A stretch of 64,000 bases of DNA, from assembly GCF_003335215.1 (NCBI RefSeq), contig NZ_QPGB01000002.1:434001-498000 (forward strand), read 5' to 3'. The translations under genes were made by a program, and so were the position numbers. This document shows, one piece after another, positions 18,304-27,301 of the stretch. The notes under the pieces were generated by a model that saw only the letters and a list, made by a program, of their open reading frames with translations, was not told where the DNA came from and ran no database searches. Source of the stretch: Parvibium lacunae. Its GTDB lineage: Bacteria; Pseudomonadota; Gammaproteobacteria; Burkholderiales; Burkholderiaceae_D. Numbering within the stretch: the first letter of the stretch is position 1; each line of letters opens with the position of its first letter.

Positions 18304-19692
18304 TCAGTTCACCGTAAATTCACCAAAGACATTAACTCCCGTGTGATCCGCATAGACTTTATGGGTATGGGTATGCTCAGGAATCAAGGTAGACATGCCT
18401 TGTTCGTCGCGATAAATGAGATACCACTCAAGCAAGCTTTCCATAACAAACACTTTTTCGGGGTTGTTGCTATGTACATTTGTAAATAAAACTTGCCCGC
18501 CAGGCACAGCGCATTTTGTGAAATAGGTCAGTAATTTGTGACACACCTTGTCAGAGAGGTAATCAAACAAACCTGCGCAATAGACAGCATCGTATTCACG
18601 TCTTAACTCATGAGGATGTGGACTGCGCTTGAGCAATTGATGAACAGACTCATGCAAGTAACTCACTTTAATTGGGCGACCTGATTTTTGCAGGATGCCA
18701 GCCATCGTACTGCGTGTCCATTTAAGCGTCTCTTCACTGAAGTCGAGTAGCTCAAAGTTAAGTAACTCAGGACGGTGATGAGTTTGGATAAAGCGCTGCA
18801 CCTCAACGGCTGGGCCACACCCCACGTTAAGAATTCTGAGTGGCCGCCCATTTTGCTCTGCTCTAACCGCTAAGCGCTTCAAGAAATCGACCAGAATATC
18901 AATCCGGTTACGGTGAGCCTGCGCAACGGCGGCCTGTAAAAAAGCACTGTTGATAATTTGAAAATAGGTGTTTGGCCCCTGCCGAGGATCGGCCAGCAAC
19001 TGGTTAACCATTTCATAATCACCCGCATAGCCCAGTGGCTTCGTGTAGGTGCGAAATACAAATGGTGCTCTCAGCATCAAAGGATGCAACGCTCCCTGTG
19101 AAAACGCATGATGCTGGGAAATCAGTTCTTTCGGGACCTCTCGTGCTTCACCCTCAAGGGCTGACAAAAATGCATTAGTACGTTCGATGAACGGGCTTGC
19201 GAGTTCAAAAAAGTAATCTTGTCTTAGTTGATTATTTTCTTTGGGCAAATTATTGGATAAATCAACTTGCTCGACCCAGCGGGCCATATCGCTTAGAAAG
19301 GCGCGCAGCTCATTAACAATGAGTTGATATTTAGGTCGAATCTGGAAACCCTCAGACCATTGGCCAATATACTTACGAACCTCTTTCCCCACATTTTCAG
19401 CAGACAGCTGATCATCAGCAAGCTCTTGCCATTCATCGATCAAGGTCACCGACACCACCGCGGTTAGGCCGGTGTTTACCATGCTAATGACCACCGCCCG
19501 GCCGCAATAAACGGGCTGCTCTTTGATACGGATAGTCAGCTCCGCCAGCACTTCACTCACCTGGACAATCGAGTAGGGGTTATAGACTTCCAGAACCAAG
19601 GATTTTCGTTGCAATTGCATCAAGGTCGCGCGAACCGACTCGCCTTGTGAATTGCGAAAAGTAATAAGGGAATCAACCAGCGAACGAGACAT
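18304..19692 (-). CDS. phcB: PhcB-like SAM-dependent methyltransferase (3-hydroxy fatty acid methyl ester synthase)
   Basis: 462 residues from the ATG at 19692 (MSRSLVDSLITF), which has AGG upstream; a TTG at 19752 would add 20 residues and looks less likely. Residues ~1-95 are beta-rich and look like a PilZ-type or related barrel domain. From ~285 a class I SAM-binding motif LRILNVGCGPA is followed by FELLDFSEETL and YDAVYCAGLFDYL. This layout matches the extracellular-factor 3-hydroxypalmitate methyl ester synthase PhcB of Ralstonia/Cupriavidus. The acyl chain length made by this protein cannot be told from sequence. First gene of phcBSRQ; the neighbouring kinase genes are what make the assignment convincing. 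Confidence 0.86.
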   Translation of the reverse strand: MSRSLVDSLITFRNSQGESVRATLMQLQRKSLVLEVYNPYSIVQVSEVLAELTIRIKEQPVYCGRAVVISMVNTGLTAVVSVTLIDEWQELADDQLSAENVGKEVRKYIGQWSEGFQIRPKYQLIVNELRAFLSDMARWVEQVDLSNNLPKENNQLRQDYFFELASPFIERTNAFLSALEGEAREVPKELISQHHAFSQGALHPLMLRAPFVFRTYTKPLGYAGDYEMVNQLLADPRQGPNTYFQIINSAFLQAAVAQAHRNRIDILVDFLKRLAVRAEQNGRPLRILNVGCGPAVEVQRFIQTHHRPELLNFELLDFSEETLKWTRSTMAGILQKSGRPIKVSYLHESVHQLLKRSPHPHELRREYDAVYCAGLFDYLSDKVCHKLLTYFTKCAVPGGQVLFTNVHSNNPEKVFVMESLLEWYLIYRDEQGMSTLIPEHTHTHKVYADHTGVNVFGEFTVN

Positions 19693-19952
19693 AGGAGCCA
19701 GCCTAACGAAGGAAGAAGTAAAACGATTAATAGGGTTGCCAGACGGTCGCAACCAAACGGCATAAGCATACGCCGTGGAAAATGTCGTCTCTCATTCAAA
19801 TCAATTTACTGCGGGCTCTAGTTGGCACTCAATCAGTTTTAACATTTTACCCATCGTTAAGCCGATAGGCGATAGGGCATGTCTATAGGCTGTCTGATTA
19901 ATGCTGCAAACCTGTCAGGAATGACAGGCCGACTGGATTTAACGGCCACTGT
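19693..19952 (-). promoter_or_regulatory. Intergenic region upstream of phcB (260 bp) with repeats
   Basis: The gap between the phoH stop and the phcB start is long for this compact cluster and probably holds the phc promoter. Visible elements: GATAGG repeats at 19864-19869 and 19871-19876 (7-base period) with a related TATAGG at 19884-19889; an inverted repeat CCTGTCA-GGAA-TGACAGG at 19911-19928, which could be a weak phoH terminator or an operator. A candidate minus-strand promoter, TTGAGT-N18-TAAATT, can be read in the stretch around 19808-19837 but is not strong. Confidence 0.5.
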
Positions 19953-21056
19953 CTAGGCATTGGGCGAGGCTTTGTCCGATTTTTGTCCATGTGCCGCATA
20001 TGCCTCAACGATACGCGCGACGAGCGGATGGCGCACCACGTCTTGGCTGGTGAATTGGGTAAAGGCAATCCCACGCACTTGGGCCAAGATTGCCTGCGCT
20101 TCGATTAACCCACTTTTCATGTGCCGAGGTAAATCAATCTGCGAGATATCGCCTGTCACCACCGCTTTAGAACCAAAGCCAATGCGGGTTAGAAACATTT
20201 TCATCTGCTCAGGGGTTGTATTTTGCGCTTCGTCTAATATGACAAAAGCATGATTCAGGGTGCGACCACGCATGTATGCCAGTGGCGCAATTTCAATCGT
20301 CTGTTTTTCAAACAGGCGTTGCACGCGGTCAAACCCGAGCAAATCATACAAGGCGTCATATAGTGGGCGTAAATAAGGGTCCACTTTCTGCGCGAGGTCG
20401 CCCGGTAGAAAGCCCAAACGCTCCCCCGCTTCTACTGCGGGGCGCGTCAAGACGATTCTTTTTACGCTATCACGCTCCAAGGCATCTACGGCACAAGCCA
20501 CTGCCAAATACGTTTTACCCGTTCCGGCTGGGCCGATACCAAAAGTAATATCGTGCGCCAGTATTTGCTCAAGATAAGTGCATTGATTCGGGGTGCGCCC
20601 TTTCAAATCGGTACGACGGGTACGCAACAACGGGGCGGACGAGGCCGCCGCAGCGGTAATCTGGGGCGTCGGGGCTTCGCCATAAACACCATCAAGCGTT
20701 ACTCGTACTGGTCGAATCCGCTCTGCCGCTAGGCCGTCAGCCGATAAGTCCGCCATTTGCTGGATTTCCACTAAGCCCAACTGAATATCGTCCACTTCGA
20801 GTGAATTCGGGTGCAGCGCTTCAGCGCGACGTGCAAAATAGCTTAAGACACGTTGCGCTTTTTCTGCTTTTTCGCTGGCGCCACTGCATATCACGCGGCT
20901 TCCACGACGCGCGAGCGAGACATCCAAGGCATTGGCAATTTGTTTTAAATTTTCATCCAATGGCCCGCACAGGCTTGCCATGATGGTGTTTTTACCCGCG
21001 TAACGCCATTCCAATTTAATGTCGGCGAGTAGTGCAGAGGATTTGGTTGTCGACAA
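19953..21056 (-). CDS. phoH: PhoH-like ATPase (YbeZ)
   Basis: 367 residues. An N-terminal KH-like region (ANLCGPLDEN-type start, here MASLCGPLDENLKQI) precedes the P-loop domain with Walker A GPAGTGKTYLA (~residue 178) and Walker B VILDEAQNTTPEQMKMFLTR. YbeZ is a predicted RNA helicase/ATPase that partners YbeY. The start appears to be a TTG at 21056 with AAGGG eight bases upstream; the first in-frame ATG (residue 26) would remove part of the conserved domain. It starts 18 bases after the miaB stop. The insertion downstream separates it from ybeY. Confidence 0.94.
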   Translation of the reverse strand: MSTTKSSALLADIKLEWRYAGKNTIMASLCGPLDENLKQIANALDVSLARRGSRVICSGASEKAEKAQRVLSYFARRAEALHPNSLEVDDIQLGLVEIQQMADLSADGLAAERIRPVRVTLDGVYGEAPTPQITAAAASSAPLLRTRRTDLKGRTPNQCTYLEQILAHDITFGIGPAGTGKTYLAVACAVDALERDSVKRIVLTRPAVEAGERLGFLPGDLAQKVDPYLRPLYDALYDLLGFDRVQRLFEKQTIEIAPLAYMRGRTLNHAFVILDEAQNTTPEQMKMFLTRIGFGSKAVVTGDISQIDLPRHMKSGLIEAQAILAQVRGIAFTQFTSQDVVRHPLVARIVEAYAAHGQKSDKASPNA

Positions 21057-21074
21057 CGGAGACCCTTATCAAGG

Positions 21075-22460
21075 TTAAGACGATAGCGCTGCGGTGGCTG
21101 CAGCGGCGCTGAAATCAGTCGAATCATTTTCGGCACGCAATAACACCTCGCCGCGCAGGGTATTGGTTAAGGCTTGCGTGATTCGCATGGGCACCATCTG
21201 CCCAATCAGGCGGCGTGGGGCCACGAAATTCACGACACGGTTATTCTCTGTACGCCCAGCCAACTCTGCGGGGTTACGGCTCGACAGCCCCTCAACCAAC
21301 ACCCTTTCAACGGTACCGACCATCGCTTGGCTGATACGCTGGGCATTCGCATTAATGTGGGCTTGCAAGCGCTGTAAGCGGGCGAGTTTTTCTGCCGGCG
21401 GTGTGTCATCCGGCAAATCTGCAGCTGGCGTGCCAGGGCGCTTGCTGTAGACAAAGCTGAAAGATTGATCGAAATCCAACTCCGCCACGACCTGCATGGT
21501 TTTCTCGAAGTCAGCCTCTGTTTCCCCCGGAAACCCAACAATAATATCGGTTGATAATGAGAGTGTCGGGCGAATTGCCCGCAACTTGCGGATGATGCTT
21601 TTATACTCCAACACGGTATAGCCGCGTTTCATGGCGGCTAACACACGGTCAGACCCAGCCTGTAATGGCAAATGTAAATGGCCTACGAGCTGGGGAATAC
21701 GTGCATAGGCGTCAATCAACCTTGGGGTAAATTCTTTTGGGTGCGAGGTCGTAAAACGAATGCGTTCGATTCCAGGCAGCGCCGCAACTAACTCTAGTAA
21801 CAAGGTAAAGTCTGCTGTATCCCCTTCTGCCGTTGCGCCGAGATAAGCATTCACATTTTGGCCCAACAAGTTCACTTCCTTTACTCCTTGCTGGGTCAGT
21901 GCCGTAATCTCTGCCAATACATCTTCCAGGGGCCGCGAGACCTCTTCACCGCGGGTATAGGGCACCACACAATAGCTGCAATATTTGCTGCAACCTTCCA
22001 TGATCGATACAAAAGCACTTGGCCCCTCCACCCTGGCGGGGGGCAAGTTGTCGAACTTCTCGATTTCAGGAAAGCTGATATCTACCTGCGATTTACCGCT
22101 ACGGCGCTTTTGTTCGATTAGATCAGGAAGGCGGTGCAAGGTTTGCGGGCCAAACACCACGTCCACATACGGCGCGCGTTGCACGATCACCGCGCCTTCT
22201 TGGCTGGCCACGCAGCCACCCACGCCAATCACCAGATCGGGGTTGCGCTGTTTGAGGTGTTTAATGCGGCCCAAATCCGAAAACACCTTCTCTTGCGCTT
22301 TTTCGCGCACCGAGCAGGTATTAAACAAAATGAAATCGGCTTCTTCCGGGTTGTCGGTTTTTTCCAGTGGCTCGGTGGCGTTTAAGACATCCACCATTTT
22401 GTCCGAGTCGTACTCGTTCATTTGGCAACCAAAGGTTTTGATATAAAGCTTTTTCGTCAC
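21075..22460 (-). CDS. miaB: tRNA-2-methylthio-N6-dimethylallyladenosine synthase
   Basis: About 461 residues from the GTG at 22460, where homologs begin ([19 protein letters not shown]); an in-frame ATG at 22517 would add 19 residues. MiaB methylthiolates i6A37 in tRNAs. The UPF0004 domain with Cys in FGCQMN, NTCSVRE and GVGGCVAS binds one cluster; the radical SAM cluster motif [15 protein letters not shown] follows near residue 140, and a TRAM domain closes the protein ([12 protein letters not shown] region). First gene of the miaB-phoH run. Confidence 0.96.
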   Translation of the reverse strand: MTKKLYIKTFGCQMNEYDSDKMVDVLNATEPLEKTDNPEEADFILFNTCSVREKAQEKVFSDLGRIKHLKQRNPDLVIGVGGCVASQEGAVIVQRAPYVDVVFGPQTLHRLPDLIEQKRRSGKSQVDISFPEIEKFDNLPPARVEGPSAFVSIMEGCSKYCSYCVVPYTRGEEVSRPLEDVLAEITALTQQGVKEVNLLGQNVNAYLGATAEGDTADFTLLLELVAALPGIERIRFTTSHPKEFTPRLIDAYARIPQLVGHLHLPLQAGSDRVLAAMKRGYTVLEYKSIIRKLRAIRPTLSLSTDIIVGFPGETEADFEKTMQVVAELDFDQSFSFVYSKRPGTPAADLPDDTPPAEKLARLQRLQAHINANAQRISQAMVGTVERVLVEGLSSRNPAELAGRTENNRVVNFVAPRRLIGQMVPMRITQALTNTLRGEVLLRAENDSTDFSAAAATAALSS

Positions 22461-22668
22461 AGCAGTAGCAACCTTAAGATAAGTCTTTGAAGCAAAAGCG
22501 TATTTTACCTGCTTCATCTCTCTTGTGCTGACTCAATCGCCAGAATCCTCGCGGGAGCCTTATCAGCCACTTGCTTTATGCAGCCAGAAACGAGGCAATG
22601 TGTAAGGTCTGCCCGGTTTACTCGACCAATCGGCATCACAATCGCCCTCTGGTAAAAAAGCCCCGGCC

Positions 22669-23481
22669 ATGCAACGCACACAACGATTACGAATTGCCGC
22701 CATGCTCATACTTGGTCACGCCTACCTGCCGGCCATAGCGCAGACGAGTGCAGCCTGTGCGAGCAGCAGCCCGCTGCAGCGTGTGCCACTGGTAGAGCTC
22801 TATACCTCAGAGGGCTGTAGCAGCTGTCCTCCAGCGGAAGCCTGGCTGGCCGAAGTAGCGCCGCGTTATCGCGGCAAGATCGTTGCGTTGGCCTGGCATG
22901 TGGATTACTGGGATCAACTGGGCTGGCGCGACCCCTATGCAAACAAGCGTTTCACCGCGCGCCAACGAGAATTGGCCCAACAGAATCGTTCGCGCTCAAT
23001 ATATACGCCAGGCTTATTCATCAATGGGATTGAGTTTGGCCCTGATGCCAGCCCAGAATCCTTTCACGGATTAATTCAGCGCTGGCAGACCAGAAACAGC
23101 GACTACCAACTACACCTTAGCTGGCAAACACCCCATCAAGCTACCATCAAGATTCAGCCTGTAACAACAGGGCAAATCACGCCAAGTAATCCGCCGCTGG
23201 TTCACTTAGTTTTATTTCAAAGCGACCTGCAACAAACCATTAGCCAGGGTGAGAACCGTGGCCGCACGCTTACCCATCACTATGTCGTACGACATTGGTT
23301 TGAACCACAACGCCTTGAACAGGCCACCTTAACCCGCACCATTCAACTCAATGACGCATTGTTATCGCCGTTAGCGGCAACGACCAGCCCCTATGGCTTA
23401 GCCGCGTTTTTACAAGACCCCGTGAGCGGTCAAATTCTACAAAGCTGGTCGCAAACGGTTTGCTCAAGAAAAGGAACTTAA
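22669..23481 (+). CDS. DUF1223 family secreted thioredoxin-like protein
   Basis: 270 residues. A cleavable signal peptide (basic start, hydrophobic AAMLILGHAYLPAIA, likely cleavage after AIA-Q) sends it to the periplasm. VELYTSEGCSSCPPAE carries Cys50 and Cys53 in a CxxC context and is the DUF1223 hallmark, with HVDYWDQLGWRDPYAN and YTPGLFINGIEF further along. The family has a thioredoxin-like fold; its function is not established. It lies three bases upstream of a TlpA-like thioredoxin gene, and the pair may work together on periplasmic disulfides. Confidence 0.9.
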   Translation: MQRTQRLRIAAMLILGHAYLPAIAQTSAACASSSPLQRVPLVELYTSEGCSSCPPAEAWLAEVAPRYRGKIVALAWHVDYWDQLGWRDPYANKRFTARQRELAQQNRSRSIYTPGLFINGIEFGPDASPESFHGLIQRWQTRNSDYQLHLSWQTPHQATIKIQPVTTGQITPSNPPLVHLVLFQSDLQQTISQGENRGRTLTHHYVVRHWFEPQRLEQATLTRTIQLNDALLSPLAATTSPYGLAAFLQDPVSGQILQSWSQTVCSRKGT

Positions 23482-23483
23482 TC

Positions 23484-24011
23484 ATGCCACCACTCACCCG
23501 TCGCGAGTACTTACAAATGCTGTTGCTAGGAGGCTTAAGCTCCAACGCTTATGCCAATCCAGCACGTCCGGTCGCCAATAAAAAAGAGCCTTATCGATTA
23601 CTCGGCCAGACGCTGGAAGGAAAGCCCTGGTCACTGCAAGCCCAGCGTAATCAATTTACACTCATTACCTTTTGGGCGACCTGGTGCCCAACCTGTCGCA
23701 AAGAATTGCCCCTACTACGCAGTTTTTATGAAGACAATCAGCGCAAGGGTTTTAACCTGTTGGCGATAAGCCTGGATGAACGACGCGAAGATGTGGCCGC
23801 CTATCAACAAGTGCTGTTTCAAGTCATTCCGGCATCACAGCGCTTTCCGATTATGTGGCGCAAAGAATGGGGGCATCAAGATACGTTCGGGCCGATTACA
23901 GGCACGCCCAGTCACTTTATGTTCCGCAAAGACGGTAGCTTGTTTCGCTTTCGCCAAGGCGCTTTGCAACCGGAAGATTGGGATGATTTTTGGACAGAAA
24001 TGAACAGCTAG
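23484..24011 (+). CDS. TlpA-family thiol:disulfide oxidoreductase with Tat-type signal
   Basis: 175 residues from the ATG at 23484, which has AAGGA at an ideal distance. The N-terminus has a twin-arginine motif TRREYLQML followed by a hydrophobic run and AYA-N cleavage site, so export through Tat is likely. The thioredoxin active site is FWATWCPTCRKELP (Cys-Pro-Thr-Cys) at ~residue 61-64, and GTPSHFMF holds the cis-Pro. TlpA-like proteins reduce periplasmic disulfides, often for cytochrome or copper-site maturation; the partner here is unknown. The gene begins 3 bases after the DUF1223 stop. Confidence 0.9.
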   Translation: MPPLTRREYLQMLLLGGLSSNAYANPARPVANKKEPYRLLGQTLEGKPWSLQAQRNQFTLITFWATWCPTCRKELPLLRSFYEDNQRKGFNLLAISLDERREDVAAYQQVLFQVIPASQRFPIMWRKEWGHQDTFGPITGTPSHFMFRKDGSLFRFRQGALQPEDWDDFWTEMNS

Positions 24012-24098
24012 TCAGGCAACTGTTCAGCGCTTAAGGGGTTGGCGCTTAAGGAGTTGGATTTTGGGTGGGGCACATTATCGCTTTTCGAGGAATCAGCC

Positions 24099-24863
24099 AT
24101 GTTGAGTTCGCGTTTCTTGCAGTCAGGGGATCAGTCATGCAGGGTTCGTCTGCCGCCACAGCGGCGCATTTATCATGCGCTATTCACAGCGATTTGTTGC
24201 ACACTCTTGACAACATTTGCAAGTGCGGCACCCTTCAAGACATCGCTTTCCCTCAATGATCAGGCCGTATTGGCGCAACAACAGGGTCAGCTCAAGCGTG
24301 CCCGTCTGCTGTTTGAGCGTGCCGCAGCCGCTGGTGAGGCCCTGGCTGCTTATAACTTGGCGATTATGCGCTTGCAAGGCGAGGGGGGCACCAAACAGCG
24401 TCAGCAGGGTTGGCAAATGCTGGAAGCCCTTGCTGCAACGGAATTAGGTCAACCCACGCAACTCGCTCAATTTGCCCTGGGCCGACTCTACGAAAATGGC
24501 CGCTATGGCCGACAGTCATCTCTGCAGGCGTTGGAATATTACCGACAAGCAGCACGACAAGGCCATGTTGAAGCGCAGGTGAGTGTGGCGCTATTATATT
24601 TTTCGGGTGCCCCTGCACGGGGCGAAATCCCTGGCATTCCCGAGGATCTGCGTCTGGCCGCGTATTGGTTTGAACAAGCAGCACAGCAAGGTGACGTCGC
24701 TGCCCAATATATTTTAGCCAGTATGTATGAGCATGGACATGGGGTTACCGGTAATCTCACAGCAGCCTATCGCTGGTATCATGCTGCCGCCTTGCAAGGC
24801 GATGTGGCGGCTATTGCCAAACTCCAACGCTTAGCCGTGAGTGAGCGCACAGCTTCCCATTAA
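24099..24863 (+). CDS. Sel1-repeat (tetratricopeptide-like) exported protein
   Basis: 254 residues from the ATG at 24099 (AGGA nine bases upstream). A basic N-terminus of ~25 residues precedes a hydrophobic segment ending FASAA, which looks like a signal peptide. Four or more Sel1-like repeats follow, for example ALEYYRQAARQGHVEAQ, LAAYWFEQAAQQGDVAAQ and AAYRWYHAAALQGDVAAI. Such proteins are scaffolds for protein-protein contacts, and no more specific function can be assigned. It converges with the gamma-glutamyltransferase gene (9-base gap). Confidence 0.85.
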   Translation: MLSSRFLQSGDQSCRVRLPPQRRIYHALFTAICCTLLTTFASAAPFKTSLSLNDQAVLAQQQGQLKRARLLFERAAAAGEALAAYNLAIMRLQGEGGTKQRQQGWQMLEALAATELGQPTQLAQFALGRLYENGRYGRQSSLQALEYYRQAARQGHVEAQVSVALLYFSGAPARGEIPGIPEDLRLAAYWFEQAAQQGDVAAQYILASMYEHGHGVTGNLTAAYRWYHAAALQGDVAAIAKLQRLAVSERTASH

Positions 24864-24872
24864 GCCAGCCCC

Positions 24873-26498
24873 CTAAAACCCCACCGCCTGCCCATCCCGT
24901 CGGCTATCGCTTGCGGCCACATAGCCTGCTGGAGTTTTCCAGATGAACTGACCCGAACCAAAATCCATATACGGATCGACCACATCCACTACTTGATGGC
25001 CGCGTGCTTTTAAACCCGCTACCAGTTCAGCGGACATCGTATTTTCTAACTCTAGCAGGGCGTTGGGGCTGTCTTTTTGCCAGACCCCGCAGTTCACTTT
25101 CCAGCGCGGTGCATCACAAGCGGCTTGTGGGTTTTGTCCGTAATCTAACATCCGCACCAGCGTTTGCACATGGCCTTGGGGTTGCATGTTCGCACCCATC
25201 ACACCAAAGCTCATCACGGGCGCGCCGTTCTGGGTTAAGAAGCCGGGAATGATGGTGTGGAAAGGCCGCTTGCCGGGGGCAACGACATTCGGGGAAGCGG
25301 CATCGAATGAAAACGCGTGGCCGCGATTTTGCAAACTCACGCCCGTACCCGGTACAACCACACCGGAGCCAAAGCCCATGTAGTTAGATTGAATCAAGCT
25401 GACCATGCGGCCCTGCTCATCCGCCGTGGTAAGATAAATCGTGCCGCCTTGCGGGGGCAAACCAGGACGATAATTTTGTGCCCGATTCACATCCAGCAAT
25501 TTTGCCCGCTCAGCCAGGTAGCTGGGGTCGAGCAACTGTTGGGGGGTGATGCGCATGGCTTCCGGCGCGGCGACGTAGTGATACACGTCTTCAAAGGCCA
25601 GCTTCATCGCTTCAATCTGCAAGTGCTGGCACGCCACGCTATCTGGCGCATATTGGCGCAAATCGACATGATTCAAAATACCCAGTGCAATCAGTGCCGC
25701 GATGCCCTGCCCATTCGGTGGGATTTCGTGCACGGTGTAGCCGCGATAGTTTTGGCTAATGGGCGTGACCCATTCGGGTTGATACTGCCGCAAATCATCC
25801 ACGCTTAAAGCCGCGCCATGGGCTTGGGCATGGGCCACCAGCTTCTCAGCAATTTCACCTTCGTAAAAGGCGCGGCCCTGGGTTTGGGCGATGAGCCGCA
25901 GGGTACGCCCGGCATCGGGCATGGCAAATAACTCGCCCACTTCCGGCGCACGGCCATGCGGCATGAAAGTTTGTGCAAACCCCGGCTGGTCTTGCAACAG
26001 CGGCACTTGTCCCGCCCACTTGTATTGCACGTTCGGCGAAACCGCATAGCCGCGCTCAGCCAACTCAACAGCGGGTTGCAGTAAGGTATCCAGCGGCAAA
26101 CTGCCATAGCGCCCGTGCAGCGCCATCCACCCCGCCACCATGCCAGGCACCGTGACGGTATCCCAACCCCGGATCGGCTTGCGCGCAGGGTCTAGCGAGT
26201 ATTTACGTTCAAAGTAGTTCAAATGCCATGCCGCTGGCGCGGTGCCGGAGGCATTGAGACCTTGCAGGGTTTGTCCATCCCACACAATCGCGAACAGATC
26301 GCTGCCTAAGCCGTTGGACACTGGCTCGGTGATGGTGATGGCCGCAGCGGCGGCAATCGCCGCATCTATCGCGTTACCGCCTTGTTGCAACATACGTAAG
26401 CCGGCTTGCGCGGCCAGTGGCTGCGAAGTTGCGACGACATTAGGCGCAAAAATCGGGGTGCGGGCAGTAGGATAGGGAAAGTGCCAGTCAAATCTCAT
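24873..26498 (-). CDS. gamma-glutamyltransferase family protein (YwrD-like)
   Basis: 541 residues from the ATG at 26498 with AGGAG upstream. The Ntn-hydrolase fold of GGT is recognised by GGNAIDAAIAAAAAITITEP near the N-terminus and by the self-processing site around YLTTADEQGRMVSLIQSN, where the Thr-Thr pair would give the N-terminal nucleophile of the small subunit. FGVMGANMQPQGHVQTLVRM follows. There is no signal peptide, so unlike classic Ggt it is probably cytoplasmic, as for the YwrD type. The substrate is unknown; removal of gamma-glutamyl groups or acylase-type activity is possible. It starts 133 bases from and divergent to the RutE-like gene. Confidence 0.9.
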   Translation of the reverse strand: MRFDWHFPYPTARTPIFAPNVVATSQPLAAQAGLRMLQQGGNAIDAAIAAAAAITITEPVSNGLGSDLFAIVWDGQTLQGLNASGTAPAAWHLNYFERKYSLDPARKPIRGWDTVTVPGMVAGWMALHGRYGSLPLDTLLQPAVELAERGYAVSPNVQYKWAGQVPLLQDQPGFAQTFMPHGRAPEVGELFAMPDAGRTLRLIAQTQGRAFYEGEIAEKLVAHAQAHGAALSVDDLRQYQPEWVTPISQNYRGYTVHEIPPNGQGIAALIALGILNHVDLRQYAPDSVACQHLQIEAMKLAFEDVYHYVAAPEAMRITPQQLLDPSYLAERAKLLDVNRAQNYRPGLPPQGGTIYLTTADEQGRMVSLIQSNYMGFGSGVVVPGTGVSLQNRGHAFSFDAASPNVVAPGKRPFHTIIPGFLTQNGAPVMSFGVMGANMQPQGHVQTLVRMLDYGQNPQAACDAPRWKVNCGVWQKDSPNALLELENTMSAELVAGLKARGHQVVDVVDPYMDFGSGQFIWKTPAGYVAASDSRRDGQAVGF

Positions 26499-26631
26499 CG
26501 GCGGCTCCTGCAATCATCGTTAAGTAGATTCATGTTGGCGATCGCCATCATCATAGCCGAAGTGTTTTCTGGGTGATATTAGGGATTATGTGTAAAAATG
26601 GCAGAAGTGTTTAACTTCTCTCGATACGCTT

Positions 26632-27225
26632 ATGTCTCATACGCCACTGCCGGCCGCCGCCCTCGCCCAACTCTTTACTACCGCCCGCACCCATAGTCAC
26701 TGGCTGGACCGCCCGGTGAGCACAGCCACGCTGGAAGCGTTATATGAACTCTGGCAGTTTGGCCCAACCAGCGCGAATTGCTCACCCGCACGGATTGTTT
26801 TTGTGCAATCTGCCGCCGCCAAAGAAAAACTGCGGCCAGCCCTGGCGCAGGGGAATGTCGAAAAAACCATGCAAGCCCCTGTCACGGCCATTATTGGCAT
26901 GGATTTGCAATTTTATGAACAGCTTCCCCAGCTCTTCCCCCATGCCGATGCGCGTAGCTGGTTTACGGGTAATGATGCGATCATTCATGCCACTGCATTT
27001 CGCAATAGCAGCTTGCAAGGGGCCTATCTGATGCTGGCAGCACGGGCGCTGGGCCTAGACTGTGGCCCCATGAGTGGCTTTGACGCTGCACAGGTCGAAG
27101 CCGCCTTTTTTCCTGATCGCTCAATCAAGGTAAATTTTTTGTGTAATTTGGGTTATGGCGATGCCAGCCACTTACACGAGCGCTTGCCGAAATTATCTTT
27201 TTCTCATGTTTGCCGCATCGTTTAA
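26632..27225 (+). CDS. RutE/HadB-like nitroreductase (malonic semialdehyde reductase family)
   Basis: 197 residues, FMN-dependent nitroreductase fold. The layout [38 protein letters not shown] at the N-terminus and [32 protein letters not shown] at the C-terminal part match RutE (YcdJ), which reduces malonic semialdehyde to 3-hydroxypropionate in uracil breakdown. None of the other rut genes are in the window, so it may act on other aldehydes or enones. Confidence 0.88.
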   Translation: MSHTPLPAAALAQLFTTARTHSHWLDRPVSTATLEALYELWQFGPTSANCSPARIVFVQSAAAKEKLRPALAQGNVEKTMQAPVTAIIGMDLQFYEQLPQLFPHADARSWFTGNDAIIHATAFRNSSLQGAYLMLAARALGLDCGPMSGFDAAQVEAAFFPDRSIKVNFLCNLGYGDASHLHERLPKLSFSHVCRIV

Positions 27226-27301
27226 CGATTGGGATCAAGGCAGTCTAGCTTTACTCGGTTAACGGATTGCGCTTGTGAACCTTAACAGCGCAGCTTAGCG
27301 T

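Noticed and set aside
19693-19752. TTG at 19752 as the phcB start
   Set aside because: The 20 added residues (Pro/Asn/Arg-rich) look non-coding and the ATG at 19692 has AGG upstream.
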